From K189A clade bacterium (GTDB taxonomy: Bacteria; Pseudomonadota; Gammaproteobacteria; Pseudomonadales; Azotimanducaceae), in the NCBI GenBank assembly GCA_007571095.1, contig RKSB01000049.1:1-13544 (forward strand): DNA of 13,544 nucleotides. Reading direction: 5' to 3'. The notes below the pieces were generated by a model. That model saw nothing but the letters and a program-made list of their open reading frames with translations, made no database searches and was not told the origin of the DNA. Every line of letters begins with the position of its first letter. Position 1 is the first letter of the stretch. The position numbers were made by a program, and so were the translations under genes. Shown piece after piece: positions 13,459 to 13,544 of the stretch.

Positions 13459-13544
13459 CTAGAGTGTTTCGGCTGAAGGGCGTTTCTTCGCCAGAACATC
13501 TTCAAGCAGCCACAGCCGATCCTGCCCCCAGGCCAGAGTAGCCG
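13459..13544 (-). CDS. 3' end of an unidentified leftward gene (partial)
   Basis: A minus-strand frame is open from the right edge to a TAG at 13459-13461, giving a 27-residue C terminus that contains WGQDRLWLLEDVLAKKRP. The other two minus-strand frames close or look unnatural, and this one has normal residue composition for a coding end. It would converge on the receptor gene with 20 bp between stops. I cannot assign a family from so little. A weak AGCC/GGCT hairpin lies in the gap. Confidence 0.5.
   Translation of the reverse strand, partial: ATLAWGQDRLWLLEDVLAKKRPSAETL

Noticed and set aside
1..13544. CRISPR array, phage or defence genes, toxin-antitoxin pair
   Set aside because: No regularly spaced repeats, no such protein families and no transposase or integrase were found among the credible frames.

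Overview
The window looks like chromosome of a free-living gammaproteobacterium, probably marine or aquatic. The evidence is the conserved block infC-rpmI-rplT-pheS-pheT-ihfA-merR-tRNA-Pro, the close similarity of IhfA, L20, IF3 and both PheRS subunits to gammaproteobacterial family members, and a large TonB-dependent receptor of a type common in such bacteria. Arginine is often written CGA. No insertion sequence, phage gene, CRISPR array or toxin-antitoxin pair is visible.

Layout. Positions 1-195 hold no gene that I can support. A leftward block follows, read from high to low coordinate: manC (7436-6003), infC (5878-5342), rpmI, rplT, pheS, pheT, ihfA, a MerR-type regulator and tRNA-Pro(GGG) (272-196). 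This is the usual translation-factor operon, except that thrS, the normal upstream neighbour of infC, is missing and manC (GDP-mannose synthesis) stands there. cysC (APS kinase) runs rightward, divergent from manC. tRNA-Val(GAC) faces cysC. A CinA-like molybdopterin-binding-domain gene runs rightward and converges on an alanine/glycine:cation (AGCS) symporter gene. A 328-bp divergent intergenic region separates the symporter from a TonB-dependent receptor gene (10877-13438). The window ends in the 3' tail of an unidentified leftward gene.

How the parts fit. infC to pheT supply initiation factor 3, two 50S proteins and phenylalanyl-tRNA synthetase. ihfA and the MerR gene overlap by 17 bp and are probably translated from the same mRNA. 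ManC and CysC make activated precursors (GDP-mannose and PAPS) but nothing shows that they act in one pathway. The symporter and the receptor are separate uptake functions that share a control region.

The genes themselves are mostly ordinary. The unusual signals are in the non-coding DNA: (1) upstream of infC, a strong Shine-Dalgarno, partly inside a hairpin, leads into an 8-codon TTG mini-ORF in the infC frame that ends in TAG just before the infC ATG, in place of the AUU start known from related bacteria; (2) the ihfA leader is built of short tandem repeats, one overlapping the pheT stop; (3) the symporter/receptor intergenic region has divergent promoters with overlapping -10 boxes and a long, inverted-repeat-rich stretch that would be the symporter mRNA leader and matches no riboswitch I recognise.
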